64,000 nt of DNA from Ignavibacteriales bacterium (GTDB taxonomy: Bacteria; Bacteroidota; Ignavibacteria; Ignavibacteriales; Ignavibacteriaceae), in contig CP065001.1 in NCBI GenBank assembly GCA_016700155.1, positions 4,464,001 through 4,528,000 on the forward strand, given 5' to 3'. A program made the translations under genes and the position numbers. Below the pieces are notes generated by a model, which saw only the letters and a program-made list of their open reading frames with translations, searched no databases and had not been told where the DNA came from. Numbering within the stretch: the stretch's first letter is position 1; each line of letters starts with the position of its first letter. Shown here one piece after another: positions 36,193 through 43,967 of the stretch.

Positions 36193-36836
36193 AAAATATA
36201 TTTTTAATATTGTTAATAATTTTATTTGTAAGAGATGCTGCATCCCAGGTGGAATTGAGTGCTGGTATGGGAATTACGTTTAATAACACTCCTTCAGTTG
36301 CAGATTATATAAACCAGAATTTCGCTCCCGATGATGATCAGTATGCTGATTTTAGTTCAGCAGTTTTATTTTTTGTAGAAGGAGCCTATGCAGTTTCAGA
36401 AACTTATGATGTGGGAATTGAAATCGGTTATTCGTTAAGTTCGACAAATTATGATAATCTATCAGGAAAATTTGAACTTGCCCATTCAATTATTAAACCT
36501 TCCGTAGTCAACTACTACGTAATACGTGGCGAAGGTTATAATGTTAAACTTGGCGGTGGAGCCGGATTGAGAATTGTTCTTGTTGATGAAACTCTTCCGT
36601 TAACTAATACTACATTCGACTATTCATCACTTGGTTTTGGATTTTTACTAAAAGCAGAAGGAAATACCTCACTCGGTGGAAACCTTTTTGCCAATATCGG
36701 GCTGGAAGCGAGATATGATTTAAATGGTGAGCCCGAGAGAAACGGCACTCCGATCTATAATCCTATTCAAAAAGAAAATGTAAACTTTAATTCACTTTCA
36801 TTCGGCATCAGGCTCGGAGTGATGTACAGAATTTAG
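36189..36836 (+). CDS. predicted outer-membrane beta-barrel protein
   Basis: A 215-residue protein. The signal peptide is about 1-19 (DAASQ). The rest has alternating strands with Gly and aromatic residues (VELSAGMGITF, DVGIEIGYSLS, VKLGGGAGLRIVL, LFANIGLEARYDL) and a typical final strand, FGIRLGVMYRI. This fits an OmpA/OmpX-like barrel. The ATG overlaps the preceding gene by 4 nt, so it is translated with it. Its function is not known; position suggests a role in envelope assembly or simple co-expression. Confidence 0.65.
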   Translation: MKNIFLILLIILFVRDAASQVELSAGMGITFNNTPSVADYINQNFAPDDDQYADFSSAVLFFVEGAYAVSETYDVGIEIGYSLSSTNYDNLSGKFELAHSIIKPSVVNYYVIRGEGYNVKLGGGAGLRIVLVDETLPLTNTTFDYSSLGFGFLLKAEGNTSLGGNLFANIGLEARYDLNGEPERNGTPIYNPIQKENVNFNSLSFGIRLGVMYRI

Positions 36837-36844
36837 GAGATTTG

Positions 36845-37693
36845 TTGAATTTATTTGAAGCAATTTTACTGGGAATTATCCAGGGAATAACTGAGTTCCT
36901 TCCAATAAGCAGTACCGGTCACTTGACAATCGCGGGGAATCTGATGAGCCTGATATCAAATGAAAACCCTGAACGATGGACTTCATTTATCGCAGTAATT
37001 CAACTGGGAACTCTTGCGGCAATACTTATTTATTTTTATAAAGATATACTGCATATACTGATCGAGTTTTTCAGGGATAACCTGGTTTCAAGAAAACCTT
37101 TCAAATCCCAGAGTGAAAATTCTAAACTTGGCTGGTTAATACTCATTGGTACTATTCCTATTGTTATACTGGGTTTTTCTTTTAAAGAAATAATAGAAGG
37201 TGCGCTTACAAAAAATCTTTATGTAATTGCGGTTAGCCTGATTGTACTCGCTGTAATACTTGCCGCAGCAGAAAAACTTGGCAGGTTCAAAAAAAATATG
37301 GAAGAGATTACAGTTTTCGATTCAATAATGATTGGGATTGCGCAATCTGTTTCACTCATTCCGGGTTCTTCCCGTTCGGGGACTACAATAACAGGCGGAC
37401 TGTTTATGGGTCTTAAAAGAGAAACGGCGGCAAGATTTTCATTCCTGTTAAGTATACCTGCAATATTTGGAAGCGGTCTTTTACAACTAAATGAATCACT
37501 GGAATATATTGATCCGCAGCTTGCAATAAATCTTATCGTATCAACTCTTTTTTCTGCAATAAGTGGTTATCTTGCAATTGATTTTCTGCTGAAATATTTA
37601 AAGAAGCATTCAACATTTCTTTTTGTTTATTACAGAATTGGTTTAGGGATTTTAATAATTATTTTAATAAGCTTTAACATCATTAATTCATAG
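36845..37693 (+). CDS. uppP: undecaprenyl-diphosphate phosphatase
   Basis: A 282-residue integral membrane enzyme that recycles undecaprenyl pyrophosphate to the monophosphate lipid carrier for cell-wall and O-antigen synthesis, and can confer bacitracin resistance. Key motifs are LGIIQGITEFLPISSTGHL near the N-terminus and IPGSSRSGTTITGGL (catalytic Ser and Arg). Seven or eight helices are visible. I choose the TTG at 36845 because TAGGAG (36834-36839) is best spaced for it and the result starts MNLFEAILLG; a TTG at 36842 also exists. It is the fourth gene of the envelope cluster. Confidence 0.93.
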   Translation: MNLFEAILLGIIQGITEFLPISSTGHLTIAGNLMSLISNENPERWTSFIAVIQLGTLAAILIYFYKDILHILIEFFRDNLVSRKPFKSQSENSKLGWLILIGTIPIVILGFSFKEIIEGALTKNLYVIAVSLIVLAVILAAAEKLGRFKKNMEEITVFDSIMIGIAQSVSLIPGSSRSGTTITGGLFMGLKRETAARFSFLLSIPAIFGSGLLQLNESLEYIDPQLAINLIVSTLFSAISGYLAIDFLLKYLKKHSTFLFVYYRIGLGILIIILISFNIINS

Positions 37694-37701
37694 GAGGTAA
37701 A

Positions 37702-38325
37702 ATGAAAAAATTTGCTTTTTCGTTTCTTGTAATTCTCTTACTCATCGGATGCAAGGATTCAAAATCATCAAACAATAATGATCAAACAATTAAACCAAAT
37801 GAAAGCGAAATAATGAACACACAGGAAAAAATGTCTGATTCAGTTTCCGTTGCAGTTATGAAAACAAATATGGGTACAATTGAAATTGAATTATTTGAGG
37901 AACAAACTCCGAAAACGGTTGCAAACTTTGTTGGTTTGGCAAATAAAGGCTATTACAACGGCGTAATATTCCACCGAGTAATTGATAACTTCATGATTCA
38001 AGGTGGCGATCCGACAGGTACCGGACGTGGTGGAGAATCTATATATGGCGCAAAATTCGACGACGAAATTGTTACAACTTTAAAACACGATAGTTCAGGA
38101 ATTCTATCAATGGCTAATGCGGGACCAAATACAAACGGCAGTCAGTTTTTTATAACTCTCGTTCCTACCGCCTGGCTTGATGGAAAGCATACAGTTTTTG
38201 GTAAAGTGATCGGCGGGATGGATGTTGTGCGTGCTATAGGCAAAGTGCAAACTTCAAAGCCGGGCGACAAACCACTGAAAGATGTAGTGATGGAAAATGT
38301 CGCAATCGAAAAAAGAAAAAGATAA
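37702..38325 (+). CDS. peptidyl-prolyl cis-trans isomerase, cyclophilin-type lipoprotein
   Basis: A 207-residue lipoprotein: signal MKKFAFSFLVILLLIGC with lipobox Cys at 17, then a polar linker (about 18-50), then a cyclophilin domain with VIFHRVIDNFMIQGGDPTGT, the Arg in FHR, and NGSQFFITL. It should help proteins fold in the periplasm or at the outer membrane. The ATG follows AGGAGG at ideal spacing. It closes the lolA-uppP envelope cluster and is followed by a strong hairpin. Confidence 0.92.
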   Translation: MKKFAFSFLVILLLIGCKDSKSSNNNDQTIKPNESEIMNTQEKMSDSVSVAVMKTNMGTIEIELFEEQTPKTVANFVGLANKGYYNGVIFHRVIDNFMIQGGDPTGTGRGGESIYGAKFDDEIVTTLKHDSSGILSMANAGPNTNGSQFFITLVPTAWLDGKHTVFGKVIGGMDVVRAIGKVQTSKPGDKPLKDVVMENVAIEKRKR

Positions 38326-38351
38326 TTAATCAACTTTCATTTCTGAATATT

Positions 38352-38390
38352 AAGATGCTGATACTCACTACCTGAATGTATCAGCATCTT
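38352..38390. terminator. 13-bp perfect hairpin after the cyclophilin gene
   Basis: AAGATGCTGATAC and GTATCAGCATCTT are perfect inverted copies around a 13-nt loop, starting 27 bp past the stop codon. The arm ends in CTTT but the T-run is short. Confidence 0.6.
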
Positions 38391-38411
38391 TAAACCAAAC
38401 ACATTCCGCTT

Positions 38412-39887
38412 ATGAAACAGCAGGAATTTTTCTCTTCAAGATGGACGCTAATTATAGCTACGATTGGAATAGCGGTAGGCACCGGTAACATCTGGAGATT
38501 TTCAAGAGTTGTTGCACAGAATGGCGGCGGATCTTTTCTTATCCCCTGGGTTATCTTCCTTCTAATTTGGTCTGTCCCACTTATAATTGCGGAGTTCGCA
38601 CTCGGTAAATCCACCAGGTATGGACCTATTGGAGCTATTGCTAAAACGGGAGGTAAAAAATTTGGCTGGATGGGCGCCTTTATTGTTTTCGTTGCCACTG
38701 CGATAATGTTCTATTATTCAGTTGTTACAGGCTGGTGTTTAAAATATTTTTTAAGTGCGGCTTCGGGTGAACTATTTGCCGTTAATGATCATCTCTCTTA
38801 CTGGAATAATTTTTCATCTGGTTATCAGCCATTAATCTTTCATATGATTTCAATGCTTTTGGTTGGCTTCGTTGTATTCAATGGGATTACAAAGGGAGTT
38901 GAAAAAGTTACCAAGTGGCTTGTCCCATCATTACTGATAATTGTAATCATACTCTTTTTCAGAAGTATTTCTTTACCGGGCGCAGTTGAAGGACTTAAAT
39001 ATTTTTTTACACCTGATCTATCAACAATTCTTGATTATAAAGTCTGGCTTAATGCATTAACACAAAATGCCTGGGATACCGGAGCCGGATGGGGACTGAT
39101 TCTGACTTACGCAATCTATATGAGAAAGCGGGAGGATATTCCTCTTAATGCTGCGTTAATAGGATTTGGAAACAACTCAGTTTCACTGATTGCCGGTATA
39201 ACAATTTTTTCATCAGTGTTTGCATTAAGTGGTAGTGACGCCATGAACCAGATCACTCAATCGGGACCGGCAAATACAGGTTTAACTTTTATTTATCTGC
39301 CCCTGTTGTTTACAAAAATGTCATCAAGCTATACGTTAAATGTTATTTTTGCGTCTCTTTTTTTTATAGCACTTTTTTTTGCTGCAGTAACATCATTGAT
39401 CTCAATGGTTGAATTATCTACCCGGACGTTAATAGACTTTGGATTGAAAAGAAGTAAAGCTCTTATCATTGTAGCAGTATCGGGATTAGTGCTTGGCGTT
39501 CCATCCGCACTTGATCTCAAATTTTTTGCTAACCAGGATTGGGTCTGGGGTGTTGGACTTATTTTAAGCGGGGCGTTTATTTCTTTTGCAATAATAAAAT
39601 TTGGAGTTGAAAAATTCAGAACAGAAATAATAAACGGCTCCGGCACAGATGTTAAAATTGGGAAGTGGTATAATGTAGCCATTAAATATTTGATACCAAT
39701 CCAGGTTATCATTCTAATTTTGTGGTGGCTGATATCTTCTGTCTCCTGGGATACAGAATGGTGGAATCCTTTTCATGCAGAAAACACCGGAACAGTTTTG
39801 TTTCAGTGGTTTATTGTAATCACTGTATTTATTCTGTTAAATAAAAAACTTGTCAAAGCAACACTTAAAGATGAAGATAATCCGTAA
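38412..39887 (+). CDS. sodium-dependent transporter of the NSS (SNF) family
   Basis: A 491-residue Na+-coupled carrier with about twelve helices. Typical sites are IGIAVGTGNIWRF in helix 1 (Na+/substrate binding) and NGGGSFLIPW. Many bacterial members carry amino acids such as tryptophan, tyrosine, methionine or alanine. The specificity cannot be read directly, but a 42-residue MetS-like subunit follows 9 bp downstream, which points to the methionine/alanine import type. It lies after a hairpin terminator and presumably has its own promoter. Confidence 0.9.
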   Translation: MKQQEFFSSRWTLIIATIGIAVGTGNIWRFSRVVAQNGGGSFLIPWVIFLLIWSVPLIIAEFALGKSTRYGPIGAIAKTGGKKFGWMGAFIVFVATAIMFYYSVVTGWCLKYFLSAASGELFAVNDHLSYWNNFSSGYQPLIFHMISMLLVGFVVFNGITKGVEKVTKWLVPSLLIIVIILFFRSISLPGAVEGLKYFFTPDLSTILDYKVWLNALTQNAWDTGAGWGLILTYAIYMRKREDIPLNAALIGFGNNSVSLIAGITIFSSVFALSGSDAMNQITQSGPANTGLTFIYLPLLFTKMSSSYTLNVIFASLFFIALFFAAVTSLISMVELSTRTLIDFGLKRSKALIIVAVSGLVLGVPSALDLKFFANQDWVWGVGLILSGAFISFAIIKFGVEKFRTEIINGSGTDVKIGKWYNVAIKYLIPIQVIILILWWLISSVSWDTEWWNPFHAENTGTVLFQWFIVITVFILLNKKLVKATLKDEDNP

Positions 39888-39896
39888 AATAATTTT

Positions 39897-40025
39897 ATGA
39901 GTATTTCAACTGTAGTTACTGCAATAATAGTTATTGGAATTGTATGGGGCGGGTTAACGCTTTTTTTAATAAAAGCATCTTCCTATGAAAAAAAGAAAAG
40001 ATTAAATGGCGAAGAAAAAAATTAA
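39897..40025 (+). CDS. MetS-like small subunit of an NSS methionine/alanine importer
   Basis: A 42-residue ORF. One hydrophobic helix (MSISTVVTAIIVIGIVWGG, then LTLFLIKASS) is followed by a charged tail, EKKKRLNGEEKN. This is the form of the MetS family, small proteins required by MetP-type NSS transporters for methionine and alanine import in actinobacteria. It lies 9 bp after the NSS gene and overlaps the next gene (holA ATG at 40006) by 20 nt. The assignment rests on size, context and a helix with W-x-G pattern. Confidence 0.65.
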   Translation: MSISTVVTAIIVIGIVWGGLTLFLIKASSYEKKKRLNGEEKN

Positions 40026-41019
40026 TTGTCCCCCCGTTTCAGAAATTCCAAAGCAGCTTAAGAAAGGGAATATCCTCCCGTTTTATTATTTATTTGGTGA
40101 AGATCTTTTTTCCCTTACACAAACAGCTGAATTGATTATCAAAGCATCCGAAAAATTTATCACCAGTGATTTTGATAAAGAATTAATTTACGGTAATGAC
40201 AGAACAGCCGCCGAGATAACAACACTCGCATCATCATTCCCGTTCGGATCAGAAAAAAAAATAGTTTACGTAAAAGAAGCAGAAAAACTTAAAGAAAGAA
40301 AATCGCTTTCATCATATGCAAATTCGCCTGCAGAGTTTACGGTGCTGATATTAGTTCATAACGGTTCAATTACCGGGGCGGAGACTGAACCAATTAAATC
40401 AATATTGAAAAATAATTTTCTGTTTGAGGCTGCAGAACTTAAAGGAAAATATCTGATAAGCTGGCTGATCAATAACTGTGAATCAAACGGAAAAACTATT
40501 TCTCCTGTTAACGCCGAATATTTTGTTGAACTAATTGGCGAAGATAAATTTCTGCTCGAGAATCAGCTTGAAAAGATATTTACGTTTATGGGAGATAAGG
40601 ATGAAATTACTTTTGAGATTATAAGAACCATAGCATCATCTGTTAAAGTTTATTCAATATTCGATTTGCAGGAAGCCATCGGGAAAAAAGATAAAGAAAC
40701 TTCGTTAAAGATTGCTTTCAATCTTTTACAAAACGGAATTGAAGTGCCTCAAATCGTAGGAATGTTAACCAAGTATTTTACAACTTTAAGCAAACTTGGT
40801 TCTTTGATGAACTCGGGTCTGCAGAGAAATGAGATAGCATCGCGTGCCGGGATTTATCCATATTTCTTTGACAATTATATAAGAGCGAAAAATCAGTTTA
40901 CGGTTGATGATTTATATAACTCAGTAAATGCTCTGTATAAGGCTGATCTATCATCCAAAACAACCTCAAAGGATAAAAAGACCATAGTCACTGAATTAAT
41001 TGCAGAAATCCTTAACTAA
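40006..41019 (+). CDS. holA: DNA polymerase III subunit delta
   Basis: A 337-residue clamp-loader subunit that opens the beta sliding clamp. The N-terminal part reads LPFYYLFGEDLFSLTQTAELI, followed by SFPFGSEKKIVYVKEAEKL. The middle has the AAA-like lid region, and the C-terminal collar domain has the segment SVKVYSIFDLQEAIGKKD. Length is normal. The ATG at 40006 lies inside the preceding 42-residue ORF, so the two may be translationally linked. The family is divergent in primary sequence, but the overall pattern is clear. Confidence 0.9.
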   Translation: MAKKKINCPPVSEIPKQLKKGNILPFYYLFGEDLFSLTQTAELIIKASEKFITSDFDKELIYGNDRTAAEITTLASSFPFGSEKKIVYVKEAEKLKERKSLSSYANSPAEFTVLILVHNGSITGAETEPIKSILKNNFLFEAAELKGKYLISWLINNCESNGKTISPVNAEYFVELIGEDKFLLENQLEKIFTFMGDKDEITFEIIRTIASSVKVYSIFDLQEAIGKKDKETSLKIAFNLLQNGIEVPQIVGMLTKYFTTLSKLGSLMNSGLQRNEIASRAGIYPYFFDNYIRAKNQFTVDDLYNSVNALYKADLSSKTTSKDKKTIVTELIAEILN

Positions 41020-41125
41020 TGATTTTAGTACGAATAAAATTGAAATCGTTCAAAATTGATTAGAATTTCGCTAATTTATTGACACAAAATGGAAACAAAT
41101 CACTAAAAATGAAGTATAACAAAAG

Positions 41126-41716
41126 TTGACGGAGAAAAATCTAAGCGAATTATCTGATGAAGAATTGATAATCGAATTCCAACAGAACAACACTACCCGG
41201 GCATTCGAAATATTGGTTCATCGATATAAAAATCCGTTAACAAATTTTGTCTTCCGGTTTTTAGGCGATTATGAAGCCTGCACTGATGTTGTGCAGGATA
41301 CGATGATCAAAGTTTTCCGGTACAAAGATTCTTATAGTTCTGTAGCTAAATTCTCCACCTGGATTTATACTATTGCCGGTAACCTTGCCCGCACCGAATA
41401 CCAGAGACGAAAGCGGAGAAAAATTTTTTCTATTAATTCATACGGAACTGAAGAACAGGAAACTTTTGATATTCCTGATGAACGTTACAGACCAGATGTA
41501 ATGACAGACAGTGGAATAAAAGAAGAAATTATTCAGAAAGCATTAATGAAAATTTCCGCTGTGTACAGGGAAATGGTGATATTAAGAGATATACAGGAAT
41601 TGTCGTACGAAGAAATCGCTGAGATAACCGGCATAACAGTCGGAACTGTCAAATCACGCATAAACAGGGGACGTGCTCAGTTGCAGAAGCTGTTAAAGGA
41701 CATACACAGGGAATAG
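41126..41716 (+). CDS. ECF-type RNA polymerase sigma factor
   Basis: A 196-residue sigma factor of the RpoE group. Region 2 reads RAFEILVHRYKNPLTNFVFR and ACTDVVQDTMIKVFR, then KFSTWIYTIAGNLARTEYQR. Region 4 reads YREMVILRDIQELSYEEIAEITGITVGTVKSRINRGR. The only in-frame start is the TTG at 41126; an ATG at 41109 is out of frame. The following gene, 10 bp away, encodes a membrane protein that is a likely anti-sigma factor. The regulon and signal are unknown. Confidence 0.92.
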   Translation: MTEKNLSELSDEELIIEFQQNNTTRAFEILVHRYKNPLTNFVFRFLGDYEACTDVVQDTMIKVFRYKDSYSSVAKFSTWIYTIAGNLARTEYQRRKRRKIFSINSYGTEEQETFDIPDERYRPDVMTDSGIKEEIIQKALMKISAVYREMVILRDIQELSYEEIAEITGITVGTVKSRINRGRAQLQKLLKDIHRE

Positions 41717-41726
41717 AGGTGAGATA

Positions 41727-42392
41727 ATGAACAACGATGAATTAAAATACAAAGATGTGATTGATGGGTTAAAGAATCTAAAAAAAGTTGAAACCCCGAA
41801 AGATTTTGAAACCACTCTGATGAGGAAACTCAATCAGCCTGAAAAAATAAAGAAGGAAAGTATCTTTAAAAGATTATTTATTCCTTCGCGGCTTGTACCA
41901 TCAATGGCTCTAGCTGTGACAGCCGTCATTTTAGTTTTTGTGATAGATCTTTCTCCCGATGAACTTGAAAATCCTTTGTTGCTGGAACCAAGACTTCGGC
42001 AGGATATTGTAATGGTTACTTCTGAAGAACCTGTCACTGTTGAAAAACAGGTTGAGAAAAAATCAAAAGATGCACCTAAAAAAGAAGAAGCCCCGGTAAA
42101 TACTTTACCATCTGTGCAGGAGATGATGAAGGACGAAGTGGTTATACAAAACCAGGCTGTTATGAGAAATGAAGCTGATTTATCCGCAACGCGGACAGAC
42201 AGTTTTGCTAATTCGCCGGCAGTAACCGGTTCTGTAGAAGCTATACAGCAACCTGTTCAGACATCAATTCAAAATGAAATTGATAAAAGTGGGCTGGATT
42301 ACCGCCAGATCAACCTGAATGTGGAAGACAGGCAGAATGTTCAGAAGTTAAAGGAAAGAATGCAAAATTCAGTGAAAAAGGGCGATAAGTAG
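41727..42392 (+). CDS. putative membrane anti-sigma factor
   Basis: A 221-residue protein with a cytoplasmic N-terminus (about 1-55), one membrane helix (about 57-75, MALAVTAVILVFVIDL) and a Ser/Thr/Gln-rich outer part of about 145 residues. Position right after an ECF sigma gene and this topology fit an anti-sigma factor (inference). It has no Cys and no HxxxCxxC zinc motif, so it is not a classic ZAS anti-sigma. The outer part has no recognised domain. The ATG follows GAGGTGAGATA, a good ribosome site. Confidence 0.65.
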   Translation: MNNDELKYKDVIDGLKNLKKVETPKDFETTLMRKLNQPEKIKKESIFKRLFIPSRLVPSMALAVTAVILVFVIDLSPDELENPLLLEPRLRQDIVMVTSEEPVTVEKQVEKKSKDAPKKEEAPVNTLPSVQEMMKDEVVIQNQAVMRNEADLSATRTDSFANSPAVTGSVEAIQQPVQTSIQNEIDKSGLDYRQINLNVEDRQNVQKLKERMQNSVKKGDK

Positions 42393-42423
42393 CATTATAT
42401 ACAATTATTAGGCTAATTTTAGA

Positions 42424-42454
42424 TTGGAATTAAACCCTGCCGTCATTATATTTG
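42424..42454 (+). promoter_or_regulatory. Bacteroidota-type promoter for rpmE
   Basis: TTGG at 42424-42427 and TATATTTG at 42447-42454 are separated by 19 bp, close to the TTTG-N19-TANNTTTG pattern of the phylum. The -7 box ends 40 bp before the rpmE ATG. Confidence 0.6.
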
Positions 42455-42494
42455 CATCAAAATTTTTACGAATAATTTAACCGGATTACACTAA

Positions 42495-42740
42495 ATGAAA
42501 AAAGGAATTCATCCAGAATACAGACCAGTTGTATTTCAGGACGCATCTTGTGACTTTGCAATTTTAACAAGATCAACTATTAAAACCAGTGACAGTATTG
42601 AATGGAACGATGGAAAAACTTATCCGTTAGTAAAACTGGAAATTTCAAGCGGTTCACATCCTTTCTTTACCGGAAAACAAAAATTACTTGATACTGCGGG
42701 AAGAGTAGAGAAGTTCAAAAAGAAATACGCAAAGAAATAA
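42495..42740 (+). CDS. rpmE2: 50S ribosomal protein L31 type B
   Basis: An 81-residue L31 of the type B (Cys-minus) form: KGIHPEYRPVVFQDASCDF, then SGSHPFFTGKQKLLDTAGRVEKF. Type A L31 binds zinc through four Cys. This protein keeps only one, as in the zinc-independent form that replaces type A under zinc limitation in some bacteria. Here it may be the only L31; no Zur site can be judged. A Bacteroidota-type promoter lies 41 bp upstream and a strong intrinsic terminator follows, so it is a single-gene unit. Confidence 0.93.
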   Translation: MKKGIHPEYRPVVFQDASCDFAILTRSTIKTSDSIEWNDGKTYPLVKLEISSGSHPFFTGKQKLLDTAGRVEKFKKKYAKK

Positions 42741-42762
42741 AGTTCAAATTTTTATTGAATTG

Positions 42763-42788
42763 AAAAAGCCAGCATGACTGGCTTTTTT
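42763..42788 (+). terminator. intrinsic terminator of rpmE
   Basis: AAAAAGCCAG and CTGGCTTTTT pair perfectly around CATGA and end in six T. It begins 23 bp past the stop codon. Confidence 0.88.
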
Positions 42789-42896
42789 CGTTTACAATAG
42801 TGTGTCATCATTTTTCTGTTTGAAGAATTATTTTTTTTACAGACCTTAAGGCTGAAATAAAACCGGAATTAATACCTCAATACATCAAATCCTAAA

Positions 42897-43958
42897 ATGA
42901 AGAAAAACATTCGAATAATTTTAATATCAATAATTCTACTAATAATCCTTGCCGCAGTAATTATTCCAAAGCTTGGCGGTAATGAAGAAAGCCCTGCGAC
43001 TGTGCAGAGAAACACCGGACTTTTACAGGTGAAAGCAATGATTCTTCATCCTGAAACAATCGACAATAATATTCTGGTAAGTGGTACTATAATTGCCGAT
43101 GAAGAAGTCGAACTTAAGAGTGAAATATCAGGAAAAATAATTTCAATATTTTTTGATGAAGGAAGATTTGTAAGTAAAGGTGATTCGCTTGTAAAGATAA
43201 ACGACTCTGAACTGCGTGCGCAATTGCAAAGACTTAAATTCAGGCAGGAGTTATTGAGCGATATTGAATTCAGGCAGAAAAAACTTCTAGAGAAAAATGC
43301 TATAAGCCAGGAAGAATATGATACTGCACTCAACGAATTAAATGTGAACAAAGCCGAGATACAAGTACTTCAGGCGCAACTTGATAAAACGATAATCAGA
43401 GCTTCGTTCAATGGAATAATCGGTTTGAGAAATGTAAGTGAAGGCAGTTACGTTACAAATAATAATGTTATAGCGAGCTTACAAAGTTTAAGTTTTGTGA
43501 AAGTGGATTTTGCAATTCCTGAACGTTACAGTTCAGATATAAAAACAGGAGACCAGGTTAACTTTAAAATTTCCGGTATCGATGTTAAATACACCGCAAC
43601 CGTGTATGCAATCGAACCCAAAATTGATCCTGTTACAAGAACATTAAAAATAAGAGCGAAGTGTTCCAATCCGGGTATGAAACTGCTTCCCGGTTCATTC
43701 GCCGATGTTGAAGTACTCTTAAAAAAAATCAGCAATACTATTATGGTTCCGACTGAATCGGTTGTGCCTGAATTAAAGGGTCAAAAAGTTTTTCTATATA
43801 AAGACGGAAAAGTTTTTCCGCAAAGTATTCAAACTGGTATAAGAACAGACAAGAGAGTGCAGGTTATAAACGGATTAATGCCTAACGACACTTTGATAAC
43901 AACCGGCATACTTCAGGTAAAACCAGATATGCCCGTAAAAATATCAGAAATAAACTGA
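42897..43958 (+). CDS. RND efflux periplasmic adaptor subunit
   Basis: A 353-residue membrane-fusion protein with one N-terminal membrane anchor (about 5-23). It has a lipoyl-like half (ISGKIISIFFDEGRFVSKGDSLVKI), a short coiled hairpin (about 95-155), a second lipoyl half (RASFNGIIGLRNVSEGSYV), a beta-barrel and a C-terminal membrane-proximal domain (VPTESVVPELKGQKVFLYKDG). The pump gene follows 9 bp downstream. Adaptors of this size serve heavy-metal or hydrophobic-drug RND pumps; the substrate cannot be told. Confidence 0.9.
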   Translation: MKKNIRIILISIILLIILAAVIIPKLGGNEESPATVQRNTGLLQVKAMILHPETIDNNILVSGTIIADEEVELKSEISGKIISIFFDEGRFVSKGDSLVKINDSELRAQLQRLKFRQELLSDIEFRQKKLLEKNAISQEEYDTALNELNVNKAEIQVLQAQLDKTIIRASFNGIIGLRNVSEGSYVTNNNVIASLQSLSFVKVDFAIPERYSSDIKTGDQVNFKISGIDVKYTATVYAIEPKIDPVTRTLKIRAKCSNPGMKLLPGSFADVEVLLKKISNTIMVPTESVVPELKGQKVFLYKDGKVFPQSIQTGIRTDKRVQVINGLMPNDTLITTGILQVKPDMPVKISEIN

Positions 43959-43967
43959 CAGGATAAT

